Below, piece by piece: positions 1 through 5,911 of a stretch of DNA of 5,947 nt. Where the stretch lies: contig JAAZNX010000073.1 in NCBI GenBank assembly GCA_012798025.1, positions 1-5,947 of the forward strand, in the 5' to 3' direction. Position 1 is the first letter of the stretch. Each line of letters begins with the position of its first letter. The stretch comes from Methanothrix sp. (GTDB lineage Archaea > Halobacteriota > Methanosarcinia > Methanotrichales > Methanotrichaceae). The translations under genes were made by a program, and so were the position numbers. Under the pieces are notes generated by a model that did not search any database, had not been told where the DNA came from, and saw only the letters and a program-made list of their open reading frames with translations.

Positions 1-475
1 CAAGAGAACTGGAATTGACCTCAAGCCGGAACTTGTCGCGAAGCTTTCAAGGATAACGAATATAAAAGCCATAAAAGAGGCCAGTGGAAGCCTCTCTCAG
101 GTCTCTCAAATCATTGAGCAAACGAGGGGAGGCGACTTTACGGTCCTTTCCGGAGACGACGACCTGACGCTGCCCATCATGTCTCTGGGCGCATCTGGCG
201 TAGTCTCTGTGGTAGCCAACGTCGCTCCCAGAAAGACTGTGGCCATGGTTGATGCGGTATCAAGCGGCGACCTGGAGAAGGCAAGAAAACTGCATTACGA
301 GCTCTTACCTTTGGTGAGGGCCATGTTCCTGGAGACGAACCCCATCCCCGTGAAGACCGCCTATATGCTCATGGGACTCGCTGCTGGGCCTCTGCGGCTG
401 CCCCTGGCATCCATGGCGCCGGAGAAGGAGGCGGTATTGAAGGAGATTTTGGGAAGGCTCGGCGAGAGAGCATGA
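1..475 (+). CDS. dapA: 4-hydroxy-tetrahydrodipicolinate synthase, C-terminal part (5' end outside window)
   Basis: DapA condenses pyruvate with aspartate semialdehyde in the cytoplasm, the first committed step of diaminopimelate/lysine synthesis. Base 1 ends a codon and the readable frame runs from base 2, giving 157 residues, roughly the C-terminal half of a family usually near 290 residues. The frame opens with the RTG of the PSRTG-type motif. IKEASG follows, and its lysine (codon 74-76) aligns with the Schiff-base lysine. Then come LSGDD and a GASGVVSVVAN block, the equivalent of GxxGVISVxAN, and a NPIPVK segment near the C terminus, all in the order of bacterial and archaeal DapA. An internal ATG at 179 is not the start, because conserved catalytic sequence lies upstream in frame. 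The stop codon overlaps the dapB start by four bases (ATGA), implying co-translation. No promoter is visible because the 5' end is missing. Identification is secure within the DapA/NAL aldolase superfamily, and the dapB neighbour argues against a sialate lyase or other paralogue. Confidence 0.95.
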   Translation, partial: KRTGIDLKPELVAKLSRITNIKAIKEASGSLSQVSQIIEQTRGGDFTVLSGDDDLTLPIMSLGASGVVSVVANVAPRKTVAMVDAVSSGDLEKARKLHYELLPLVRAMFLETNPIPVKTAYMLMGLAAGPLRLPLASMAPEKEAVLKEILGRLGERA

Positions 476-1242
476 TCAAATTTGCTGTTGCCGGTGCACT
501 GGGACGCATGGGCACACTCATCATTCAGGAGGCTGCAAAGGTCGGCGATCTGCAGCTAGTGGCAGGCTTCGATGTCGCAGGAGTTGGGAAAGTTCTTCCG
601 GGAGGCGTTCTCGTATCGGACGCCTCGCAACTTAAGAGCACTTTAGCTTCGTCCAAAGCAGTGGTACTTATCGATTTCACAGTAGCCTCGGCAGCTGTTG
701 AGACCGTATGTAGCGCGGCGGATATGGGAGTTGACCTGGTCGTGGGAACTACAGGTTTCTCTCCTGATCAGCTCTCCAAAATGAAGGCTGCAATAGATGG
801 CAGAGTATCAGCCGTGATAACCCCCAACTTCAGCGTTGGAGTGAATCTGTTCTGGAAGCTGGTAGCAGAAGCTGCTACCGCTTTGAAGGATTACGATATC
901 GAGATCATCGAAGCTCACCACAATCAGAAGAAGGATGCGCCCAGCGGCACAGCGTTGGCCACGGTCGAAGCGATAAAGAATGCTCTTGGCGACAGAGAGG
1001 TTGTGCACGGCAGAGAGGGGTTGAGGCAACGCGGCAAGGAGATAGGAGTGCATGCAGTGAGGGCCGGAGACATCGTCGGAGATCACACTGTGCTCTTCGC
1101 AGGGCCCGGCGAGAGGCTGGAGATCAAGCATCAGGCTCATAGTCGGACGGCCTTTGCCTCAGGTGCAGTTCGTGCTGCGCGATGGGTGGTCGACAAAGAG
1201 CCCGGAATCTACAGCATGGCAGACGTATTGGGATCGAGATGA
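472..1242 (+). CDS. dapB: 4-hydroxy-tetrahydrodipicolinate reductase
   Basis: DapB reduces the DapA product with NAD(P)H to tetrahydrodipicolinate in the cytoplasm. The 256-residue protein has the usual family length. Residues 8-14 (GALGRMG) form the Rossmann dinucleotide-binding loop. GTTGF at 92-96 and PNFSVGVN at 118-125 are the conserved nucleotide- and substrate-side loops. EAHHNQKKDAPSGTAL at 147-162 is the catalytic signature: His149, His150 and Lys153 correspond to the HH and general-acid lysine of the E. coli enzyme, and SGT binds substrate. The ATG at 472 shares four bases with the dapA stop, and the downstream gene starts at 1239 inside its own stop (ATGA again), so this is the middle gene of a coupled operon. 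The GC content is higher than in the minus-strand block: bases 541-600 contain 35 G/C of 60 by hand count. Nothing is missing or broken. Confidence 0.97.
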   Translation: MIKFAVAGALGRMGTLIIQEAAKVGDLQLVAGFDVAGVGKVLPGGVLVSDASQLKSTLASSKAVVLIDFTVASAAVETVCSAADMGVDLVVGTTGFSPDQLSKMKAAIDGRVSAVITPNFSVGVNLFWKLVAEAATALKDYDIEIIEAHHNQKKDAPSGTALATVEAIKNALGDREVVHGREGLRQRGKEIGVHAVRAGDIVGDHTVLFAGPGERLEIKHQAHSRTAFASGAVRAARWVVDKEPGIYSMADVLGSR

Positions 1243-1664
1243 ACAGTCTGGAGGAGGGAAGCTACGCTCTTTGCACGGGGGGAAGAAGGCTCGAGCCGTT
1301 CTCCCTGCAGAAAAACGTTGTTGGTTTCTGCGACAGGTGCGAGTCGGATCTGGAGAGCCTTGCGTATTTTCGCACAGATTCCGGCTGGATGGTATCTGCG
1401 CGCTGCAAAAGAGATCATCTCATCTTGATATGCTATGATCTGGAATGGAACTGGCAGGGCGATCAAGAGCTACAGATGTCTGCAAAGAAGGTGGGCATTT
1501 CTTCACTGTCCAGGGAGATGCTGGAGGCGGTCTTCACAAATGCAGAGATAAGGGACATGCAGGCCTGTGAGCAGGGCCTGCCCTTTGTGCGGCAAAACCT
1601 GTACAGGGCCAGGAGCAAGTACGATAGGTTCGAGAAACTTTTTGGCATACGATTGAATATTTGA
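1239..1664 (+). CDS. Conserved-looking cysteine-containing protein of unknown function, third gene of the dap operon
   Basis: I do not recognise this 141-residue protein. The start at 1239 is preferred over an in-frame ATG at 1182, because 1239 makes an ATGA overlap with the dapB stop, exactly like the dapA-dapB junction, whereas 1182 lies 61 bases inside dapB. Cys31-x2-Cys34 is followed by Cys56-x3-His60 (CKRDH), with Cys65 nearby. Together these could form a small treble-clef or zinc-ribbon metal site, though the spacing matches no motif I can name. The central part is rich in aromatic and beta-type residues (WMVSARC, LEWNW). The C-terminal 50 residues are charged and likely helical (YRARSKYDRFEKLFG). 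No signal peptide or membrane segment is seen, so it should be cytoplasmic. Coupling to dapA and dapB suggests a role in, or co-regulation with, lysine synthesis, but that is inference from position only. Confidence 0.8.
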   Translation: MNSLEEGSYALCTGGRRLEPFSLQKNVVGFCDRCESDLESLAYFRTDSGWMVSARCKRDHLILICYDLEWNWQGDQELQMSAKKVGISSLSREMLEAVFTNAEIRDMQACEQGLPFVRQNLYRARSKYDRFEKLFGIRLNI

Positions 1665-1668
1665 GTTA

Positions 1669-1683
1669 GGGAAAAATTTTCCC
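1669..1683. terminator. Short palindrome in the convergent gap, possible bidirectional terminator
   Basis: GGGAAAA and TTTTCCC flank a single central A in the 41-base gap between the plus-strand operon stop (1664) and the minus-strand operon stop (1706). The location between convergent stops and the A/T core suit transcription ending on either strand. However, a one-base loop cannot form, so the real stem would be only about five pairs, and there is no long T tract after it. This is a weak call resting on position and symmetry. Confidence 0.35.
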
Positions 1684-1705
1684 AAGAAAATCGGCATCGA
1701 AATTA

Positions 1706-3772
1706 CTACGTTCCTTGACCGGCTAGATGAATTTTGTACATATCAGGCGGCTCCATTAAAGGATTCTCATCGTCATTGGAGCCAGTGCGATGAGGCTCAT
1801 CGCTGATGCCATCTTCGTTCTCGTCCCTTAGCTGAGCATCAGACCAGTAGTTACCAAGAATTTTTTTGAAGAACTTTCCACGGTATTGATAGTTCAATGC
1901 CTCGATCGAACTCCATTGGTTGGAAGATATGAATGAATAGGCATCATAGACATTATTCTGGAAGCTGTTTAAATAGATCAGGTTATTGCTGGACACTTCC
2001 GGATACACCCCTTCGTCAAGATAGAGGCCCTCTCGGTTGCCGCTCAGGTTGTTAAGACAAAGAGTGTTGCCGCTGCAGTTAACCATCTTTATGCCCTGAC
2101 GGCAATTGTTGACCATGTTGCCAGTTATATTACACGCGGTCGAACTGAATAGGCTGATTCCTGCATCTCTGCTTTGAAGGATGTTCCCAAGAAGGTCGCA
2201 ACCTGCAGACTCCAGGATTACAATCCCATTCTCGTTATCAGAAAAAAGATTGGATTTGAGGCGGTTCTGAGAAGACCGATCCAGCCGTATGCCCTCTTTG
2301 TTCCAGGAGAGCTGGTTTTCTTCCAGATCGTTGCCGTTAGATGCATGTACACGAATGCCATTTTTTCCATAACGCACCTGATTTGCGGAGATTGTGTTGG
2401 CAACAGAGCCCTCCAACAGTATGCCGTCCAGACAATTGCTTATATTATTTCCGATAAGGCTATTATTGTCTGACGAGTTGAGGTACACTCCACGAGCCGC
2501 AATTTTGAGGATGAAGTTTTCTTGCAGTATATTGTCACGCACTCCCTGTAGAAGGATGCCTTCATCGTTCGCGCTCACCAGGTTCTCGATAAGCAAATTT
2601 CCATCGCTTGATTTCGAGATAACAACTGCAGTGGGGTTTTCGCGGATTGTGTTATTTATGAAGATATTGTGGCTTGAATTTTGGAGCCTTATTCCTTGAT
2701 CAAAATTGGCATCGACTTCATTTCCCGTAAAATTATTGCCATAGGAATCCTCAACATAGACACCACTGCCGCTTAGCATATTGCAGAAGCGATTTCTCAG
2801 TACCATGTTGTATCCCGAAGAGATGAGGCGAATCCCACATTCTTTGTTCAAATCAGCATCGTTCTCTGCCAAGATGTTTTTTTGGGAGTAGAATAATACA
2901 ATTCCGCTACCATCATTTCTTTCCAGATTGTTTCCTGTGATATAATTGCCGGATGAATCCCAAAGATAGATAGCATAGTCGTTTTTAAATGCTGTGTTAT
3001 TGAGGATCTCATTCCCGCTGGACAGGTACGGGTAGATGCCATAATCATTATTGATCGCCGTGTTGTCCTCTATACGGTTGTGTTCTGATTCGGACAAGAC
3101 GATTCCATAATCATTGGTGACCAAGGCGTTTCTCTCAACCAAGTTTGCTCTGCATCTAAATAGCTTAATTCCTGCGCCCAGATTTTCGCTGGCATTGTTC
3201 CCCACCAAGTAGTTATTGTCGGACTTGATAAGCATGATGCCGTTCTGATTATTTTCGAATAAGCAGTTGTTTGAGACTGTATTTCTCTGTGCCAAAAAGA
3301 AGATCATGCCACCTAGATAATTATCTTCTATCTCATTAAAAGCGATTATGTTATCCGATGATGCCACATAAATGCCAACACAATTGCCACGAATGCTATT
3401 GTTCACAATGACATTATCGTGGGACAATACTCTAATCCCTGACAGTAGAAGATCGTCGGCACCAACGAGGCTCAAGCCCTCCAGCTTCGTTTCATTTGCC
3501 AGGAGACGGACAACGTCTTTGCGACCGCCGGAGTTCAGGAGCGGCTTTTCGGATCCAGGAGCAGCTCGCAGGATGAGACCCTTGGTGATATTGATGCTCT
3601 CATTGTAGGTCCCAGCCCAAATCTCGATGACGTCGCCCTGTGAGGCTCCATCAATGGCTTTTTGAATGCTCTCGCCTGGCTTGACTGTGATGGTCATGGC
3701 CTGAGCAGCCGATAAAAGTAGGACTGCGAGCACTAGGCATGCGCATAGCCGAAAGGGCGGACGAGCATTCAT
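1706..3772 (-). CDS. Exported NosD-type right-handed parallel beta-helix (PbH1 repeat) protein
   Basis: This 688-residue protein has a signal peptide (residues 1-25, basic start, leucine-rich core, cleavage likely after AQA). The N-terminal cap at residues 32-58 (PGESIQKAI...GDVIEIWAGTYNE) is typical of NosD/CASH beta-helices. About 20 rungs of roughly 23 residues follow (N.I..N....N.GI.L..S pattern), up to about residue 590, with asparagine ladders. The C-terminal module has IYLNSF, then GNYWSD at 640-645, DENEDGISDE at 650-659 (a DxNxDGxxDE calcium-type loop) and NPLMEP. Fifteen N-x-S/T sequons (NPT excluded) suggest surface glycosylation. The ATG overlaps the stop of the pentapeptide gene (ATGA) and has GGGAGA six bases upstream. 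The coding region is AT-rich: bases 2941-3000 hold 20 G/C of 60. The name NosD comes from copper-site maturation of nitrous oxide reductase, but no nos genes are seen here, so a copper role is unsupported. A structural, adhesive or polysaccharide-binding surface role is more plausible. No C-terminal membrane anchor is visible. Confidence 0.9.
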   Translation of the reverse strand: MNARPPFRLCACLVLAVLLLSAAQAMTITVKPGESIQKAIDGASQGDVIEIWAGTYNESINITKGLILRAAPGSEKPLLNSGGRKDVVRLLANETKLEGLSLVGADDLLLSGIRVLSHDNVIVNNSIRGNCVGIYVASSDNIIAFNEIEDNYLGGMIFFLAQRNTVSNNCLFENNQNGIMLIKSDNNYLVGNNASENLGAGIKLFRCRANLVERNALVTNDYGIVLSESEHNRIEDNTAINNDYGIYPYLSSGNEILNNTAFKNDYAIYLWDSSGNYITGNNLERNDGSGIVLFYSQKNILAENDADLNKECGIRLISSGYNMVLRNRFCNMLSGSGVYVEDSYGNNFTGNEVDANFDQGIRLQNSSHNIFINNTIRENPTAVVISKSSDGNLLIENLVSANDEGILLQGVRDNILQENFILKIAARGVYLNSSDNNSLIGNNISNCLDGILLEGSVANTISANQVRYGKNGIRVHASNGNDLEENQLSWNKEGIRLDRSSQNRLKSNLFSDNENGIVILESAGCDLLGNILQSRDAGISLFSSTACNITGNMVNNCRQGIKMVNCSGNTLCLNNLSGNREGLYLDEGVYPEVSSNNLIYLNSFQNNVYDAYSFISSNQWSSIEALNYQYRGKFFKKILGNYWSDAQLRDENEDGISDEPHRTGSNDDENPLMEPPDMYKIHLAGQGT

Positions 3773-4932
3773 TTCAATCTCCCTGACAGGGCGTTCAAGT
3801 CAGCTTTAAGATCATCGGACATACTGGCACCATCCATCTTTGCGTTAGATAGTGAATAGAGAGTAAACTGATCGTATTCGATGCCCATCAGGTTCGCATC
3901 AGACAGATCGGCCCCCGTCATCTCCACGCGATCGAAAGTGGCATCCCGCAGGTCAACACCCCTCATGTCGGCGTTGGTCAAGAAGACCCAAGCCAAATTG
4001 GCGTTTTTAAGAGAGGCTCCACTCAAATCAATGCCCCTCAGATCGATATCGCGCAAATCGACATGGCCAAGCAGAACCTTGCTCAAGACAGCTCCTTGAA
4101 GCCTGACGTTGCTCAAATCAGCATCAGTTAAATCAGCTCCAGATAGGTTGGCCCGGGTTAAATCGGCGTAATGCAGCTTTGCCGAATTCAGGCTAGATCC
4201 CATGAGCTTTGCCCCAGTCAAATCTGCATAAGCAAGGCTAGCTGAATTCAGGTTAGCACCAGTAAGATCGGCGCTCATGAGATACGCCCTTGTGAAATCG
4301 GCATTCCTTAGATCCGAACCACTTAGGTTGGTATTGTAAAGTTCCGCCCTGGAGAACTGTCCTCTTGATAGATAGCCCATGCTCATATCCGTCCAGCTCA
4401 AATGGGCTCCAATTAGGTTGGCGCTGACTAGATATATACCCTTTAGTTTGGCACCGCTCATATTCGTTCTGAAAAGCCTGGCATCAGACAGATCCGCATC
4501 AGAAAGATCTGAATTAGAGAGATCTGCTTCTGTAAGATCTGCCTTTCTCAGAGTAGCACTTTTCATATTTATATTTGACATCTGCGACCTTGCAAGGGTG
4601 GCTTCTGTGAGATCTGCCCTGCTGAGATCTGCACCATTGAGAACAGCCCCTGTTAGATCGGCCTTGACCATCACCGTGCCCATCAGATGAGAATTTATCA
4701 GCCATGCCGACTGCAGGAAAGCACCGCTCAAATCAGATCCGCTCAGGTCGGCATCCGTCAAATTTGATTGGTTCAAATGCCGGCTGCAGAGATTCATGTG
4801 CGAGATGTTCATACTGCCGAGATCGGCTCGATCAGATAACTTGCTGCCAAGATCTGATTGCTCAGCAGTGGCTATGCAGCTAGCTCCAATCGATATGCAT
4901 AGCACAAGCTGCATCAACAATTCAGGTCTCAT
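3769..4932 (-). CDS. Exported pentapeptide-repeat protein (quadrilateral beta-helix)
   Basis: This 387-residue protein has a signal peptide (residues 1-23, cleavage likely after ATA). From Leu38 to Leu348 every fifth residue is Leu, Met, Ile or Phe without a single slip: 63 consecutive A(D/N)Lxx pentapeptides. Four repeats make one square turn of the Rfr fold, so about 16 turns are expected. The repeat fades after residue 350 (YDQFTLYSL) and ends in a polar, probably helical cap (SDDLKADLNALSGRLK). I chose the start at 4932 rather than an in-frame ATG at 4947: it overlaps the upstream stop as TAATG, has GGAGG eight bases before it, and puts the signal peptide at the very N terminus, while 4947 has no ribosome site. 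Its stop overlaps the NosD-like start. Six N-x-S/T sequons fit export and glycosylation. Pentapeptide proteins include gyrase-protecting DNA mimics, but those are cytoplasmic. An exported one more likely serves as a scaffold or surface protein; the function is unknown. Confidence 0.92.
   Translation of the reverse strand: MRPELLMQLVLCISIGASCIATAEQSDLGSKLSDRADLGSMNISHMNLCSRHLNQSNLTDADLSGSDLSGAFLQSAWLINSHLMGTVMVKADLTGAVLNGADLSRADLTEATLARSQMSNINMKSATLRKADLTEADLSNSDLSDADLSDARLFRTNMSGAKLKGIYLVSANLIGAHLSWTDMSMGYLSRGQFSRAELYNTNLSGSDLRNADFTRAYLMSADLTGANLNSASLAYADLTGAKLMGSSLNSAKLHYADLTRANLSGADLTDADLSNVRLQGAVLSKVLLGHVDLRDIDLRGIDLSGASLKNANLAWVFLTNADMRGVDLRDATFDRVEMTGADLSDANLMGIEYDQFTLYSLSNAKMDGASMSDDLKADLNALSGRLK
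3883..4827 (-). repeat. 15-base-period coding repeat (63 pentapeptide units)
   Basis: Within the pentapeptide gene the DNA repeats with a 15-base period. On the plus strand it shows as recurring degenerate words such as AAATCAGC, AGATCTGC and AGATCGGC (antisense of GC-GA-T/C-CT, encoding A-D-L). The codons vary between units (gatctt/gatttg/gacctg types), so this is an old, diverged array rather than a recent tandem expansion. The reading frame remains intact throughout. Confidence 0.85.
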
Positions 4933-5600
4933 TATGCCATCCTCCATTTGGGGTTGATCGAATCGAGATACTTGAAATCCGCGAAGCTGTAGGGCGCTGT
5001 ATAGTACTCTGGGCCATTCACAGTCCCGTAGTAGCTATCCACTGCCTGCCAGGTACCTGGATTATCCTTGTCCTCCACCACAATCCAGATGTGCCCTTGC
5101 GAGTCAAAGCCACTGGGATCGTACAGATATACCACGCTGTAACCGAAATTTTTGTAAGTGATCTGCAGTTTTTGTGAACCGTCATAGCACATTCCCAGAG
5201 GGGCCACAGGGAAGATAACATACCTGCTGATGGTCTTTATGAAATCGGAGCTATCAGTTTTTTTATACGTGGCATTGATCTTTATGGCATCGCTAGGTAT
5301 TACCTGGATTGGTCCAGCCTGGCTTGTGGGAGGGGTCATCCATAGGTCTGCAAGCCTTATAGAAGCTCCATTGGGCGTGAGATATACAGCCTTGCTATCG
5401 CTCAAAGTTACTACCACATAGGATCCTTCGGGCTTGGCATTGTATCCATGCGTCGCAAGAAAAAAAGCCAGATCATTCACTGTAATGCCAATATCCTCGT
5501 AACTTGATAAAAGCAGCCATAGATCGTTCTCTTCGCTTGCCTGACAAGCTGAAGGATATAAAACCAAGGACAGCAACATGATAGTCACTATTCGTCTCAA
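4932..5600 (-). CDS. Exported protein with putative transglutaminase-like (Cys-His-Asp) domain
   Basis: This is a 222-residue protein, first gene of the minus-strand operon. Residues 1-21 form a signal peptide (MRR start, hydrophobic core, cleavage probably after CQA); no good lipobox is present. The N-terminal region (about 25-90) is a small alpha/beta segment (DIGITVNDLAFFLATHGY) that I cannot assign. In the C-terminal half, GMC at 136-138, GHIW at 169-172 and WQAVD at 184-188 place Cys138, His170 and Asp188 in the order and approximate spacing of the transglutaminase/papain-like triad (C...Gi...HaWvev...WvpvD). This is my reading of the motif, not a database match, and several usual residues around the cysteine are absent. 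The start is TTG at 5600: an in-frame TGA sits three codons upstream, GGTGA lies six bases before it, and later candidates (GTG 5588, ATG 5579) lose the basic N terminus and have no ribosome site. The next gene starts at its stop (TAATG). It could be a protein-crosslinking, peptidase-like or purely binding domain. Confidence 0.8.
   Translation of the reverse strand: MRRIVTIMLLSLVLYPSACQASEENDLWLLLSSYEDIGITVNDLAFFLATHGYNAKPEGSYVVVTLSDSKAVYLTPNGASIRLADLWMTPPTSQAGPIQVIPSDAIKINATYKKTDSSDFIKTISRYVIFPVAPLGMCYDGSQKLQITYKNFGYSVVYLYDPSGFDSQGHIWIVVEDKDNPGTWQAVDSYYGTVNGPEYYTAPYSFADFKYLDSINPKWRMA
4941..4945 (-). promoter_or_regulatory. Ribosome binding site deciding the pentapeptide gene start
   Basis: GGAGG on the minus strand, eight bases upstream of ATG 4932 and inside the end of the preceding gene. 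Its position rules in the start at 4932 and rules out the ATG at 4947, which overlaps the site itself. Confidence 0.8.
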
Positions 5601-5606
5601 CCTGCT

Positions 5607-5611
5607 TCACC
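5607..5611 (-). promoter_or_regulatory. Ribosome binding site supporting a TTG start
   Basis: GGTGA on the minus strand, six bases before TTG 5600. It complements the 16S 3' end (AGGAGGTGA consensus). Its TGA is also the in-frame stop that limits how far upstream the gene could begin. Confidence 0.6.
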
Positions 5612-5672
5612 GTTGTCGGCTTACACCCAGAGCAGCAACTTTGCATTTTCTTTGATTATGTTTGGAGCCCAT

Positions 5673-5680
5673 CTATAAAG
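5673..5680 (-). promoter_or_regulatory. Archaeal TATA box (box A) for the three-gene exported-protein operon
   Basis: CTTTATAG on the minus strand, preceded by the A-rich AATAAAT that could serve as BRE. With the usual 25-27 base spacing, transcription would start near 5650, giving a leader of about 50 bases before TTG 5600. It is the only good TATA-like element in the gap upstream of this gene. The start site is predicted, not observed. Confidence 0.55.
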
Positions 5681-5726
5681 ATTTATTGATCCTGCGTAGG
5701 CGGCGATCGATGAAGCTTAATGGTAT

Positions 5727-5764
5727 TAAAATAATAAAAGAGGAAATATTCTTGACATATCAAG
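5727..5764 (-). terminator. Hairpin plus T-rich tract after the small membrane-peptide gene
   Basis: On the minus strand, CTTGA-TATG-TCAAG (5764 to 5751) is followed by a T-rich stretch that includes CTTTTATTATTTTAA. It lies four bases beyond the stop of the 31-residue reading frame and upstream of the next operon's promoter, where a terminator would be expected. Archaeal termination needs mainly the T-rich run, so the five-pair stem may be incidental. Confidence 0.5.
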
Positions 5765-5767
5765 CCA

Positions 5768-5863
5768 TCATAACAGACTTGTCAAGAAAGCCAGCGGTAC
5801 CAAGAACAAGATTATAAAACCGATAACCATCATACCAATTGCCAGCCCATTTCCACCTGCCAC
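5768..5863 (-). CDS. Small single-pass membrane peptide, 31 residues, GTG start
   Basis: A short reading frame with a GTG start at 5863 and TGA stop at 5768. The product begins MAGGNG and continues as one unbroken hydrophobic segment (about residues 7-31: LAIGMMVIGFIILFL, then VPLAFLTSLL), long enough to span a membrane once, with no charged residue at all. A full AGGAGG lies nine bases upstream of GTG (5878-5873), one of the strongest ribosome sites in the window, and it has no other start codon to serve. It follows the stop of an apparent upstream gene by 30 bases and is followed by a possible terminator. I do not recognise the family. Such peptides are often subunits or modulators of membrane complexes, but no partner can be named. 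The main doubt is length, since a 96-base frame can arise by chance. Confidence 0.62.
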   Translation of the reverse strand: MAGGNGLAIGMMVIGFIILFLVPLAFLTSLL

Positions 5864-5871
5864 GAATGATA

Positions 5872-5911
5872 ACCTCCTACTGCATGTATTTTATTACTGC
5901 TTGGAGGAGGT
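5872..5911 (-). promoter_or_regulatory. Shine-Dalgarno / anti-Shine-Dalgarno inverted repeat before the small gene
   Basis: Minus-strand AGGAGGT (5878-5872) is the ribosome site of the 31-residue gene. Its exact complement ACCTCCT (5911-5905) sits 26 bases upstream, within the last codons of the upstream reading frame. In a shared transcript the two could pair over seven bases and hide the ribosome site. The loop contains the upstream TAA (5896-5894), so a ribosome finishing that gene would melt the stem. Regulation by coupling is inference; the complementarity itself is visible. Confidence 0.4.

Noticed and set aside
1154..1438. Plus-strand frame across the dapB end and the third operon gene
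   Set aside because: It overlaps dapB and the coupled third gene in another frame, has no ribosome site and has a low-complexity, frame-shadow composition.
1706..3772. Copper insertion protein NosD of a nitrous oxide reductase operon
   Set aside because: The beta-helix family resemblance is general, and no nosZ, nosF, nosY or nosL is nearby. The C-terminal module is that of methanogen surface proteins.
4379..4690. Plus-strand frame of 103 codons opposite the pentapeptide gene, rich in SDRSA/RSA repeats
   Set aside because: Its repeats are simply the antisense of the 15-base pentapeptide period, which keeps several frames open. There is no start signal.
3883..4827. Regularly spaced words suggesting a CRISPR-like or tandem array
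   Set aside because: The period is 15 bases with no spacers, and it is fully explained by in-frame A-D-L-x-x coding.
3769..4932. Gyrase-protecting (Qnr/MfpA-like) pentapeptide protein
   Set aside because: The clear signal peptide and co-operon exported proteins place it outside the cytoplasm, where gyrase protection is not possible.
5473..5646. Minus-strand 57-codon frame from ATG 5646 overlapping the first exported-protein gene out of frame (cysteine-rich start, possible leaderless upstream ORF)
   Set aside because: It has no ribosome site, and most of it lies antiframe inside a convincing gene. Its ATG falls close to the predicted transcription start only by the rough TATA spacing, so chance explains it well enough.
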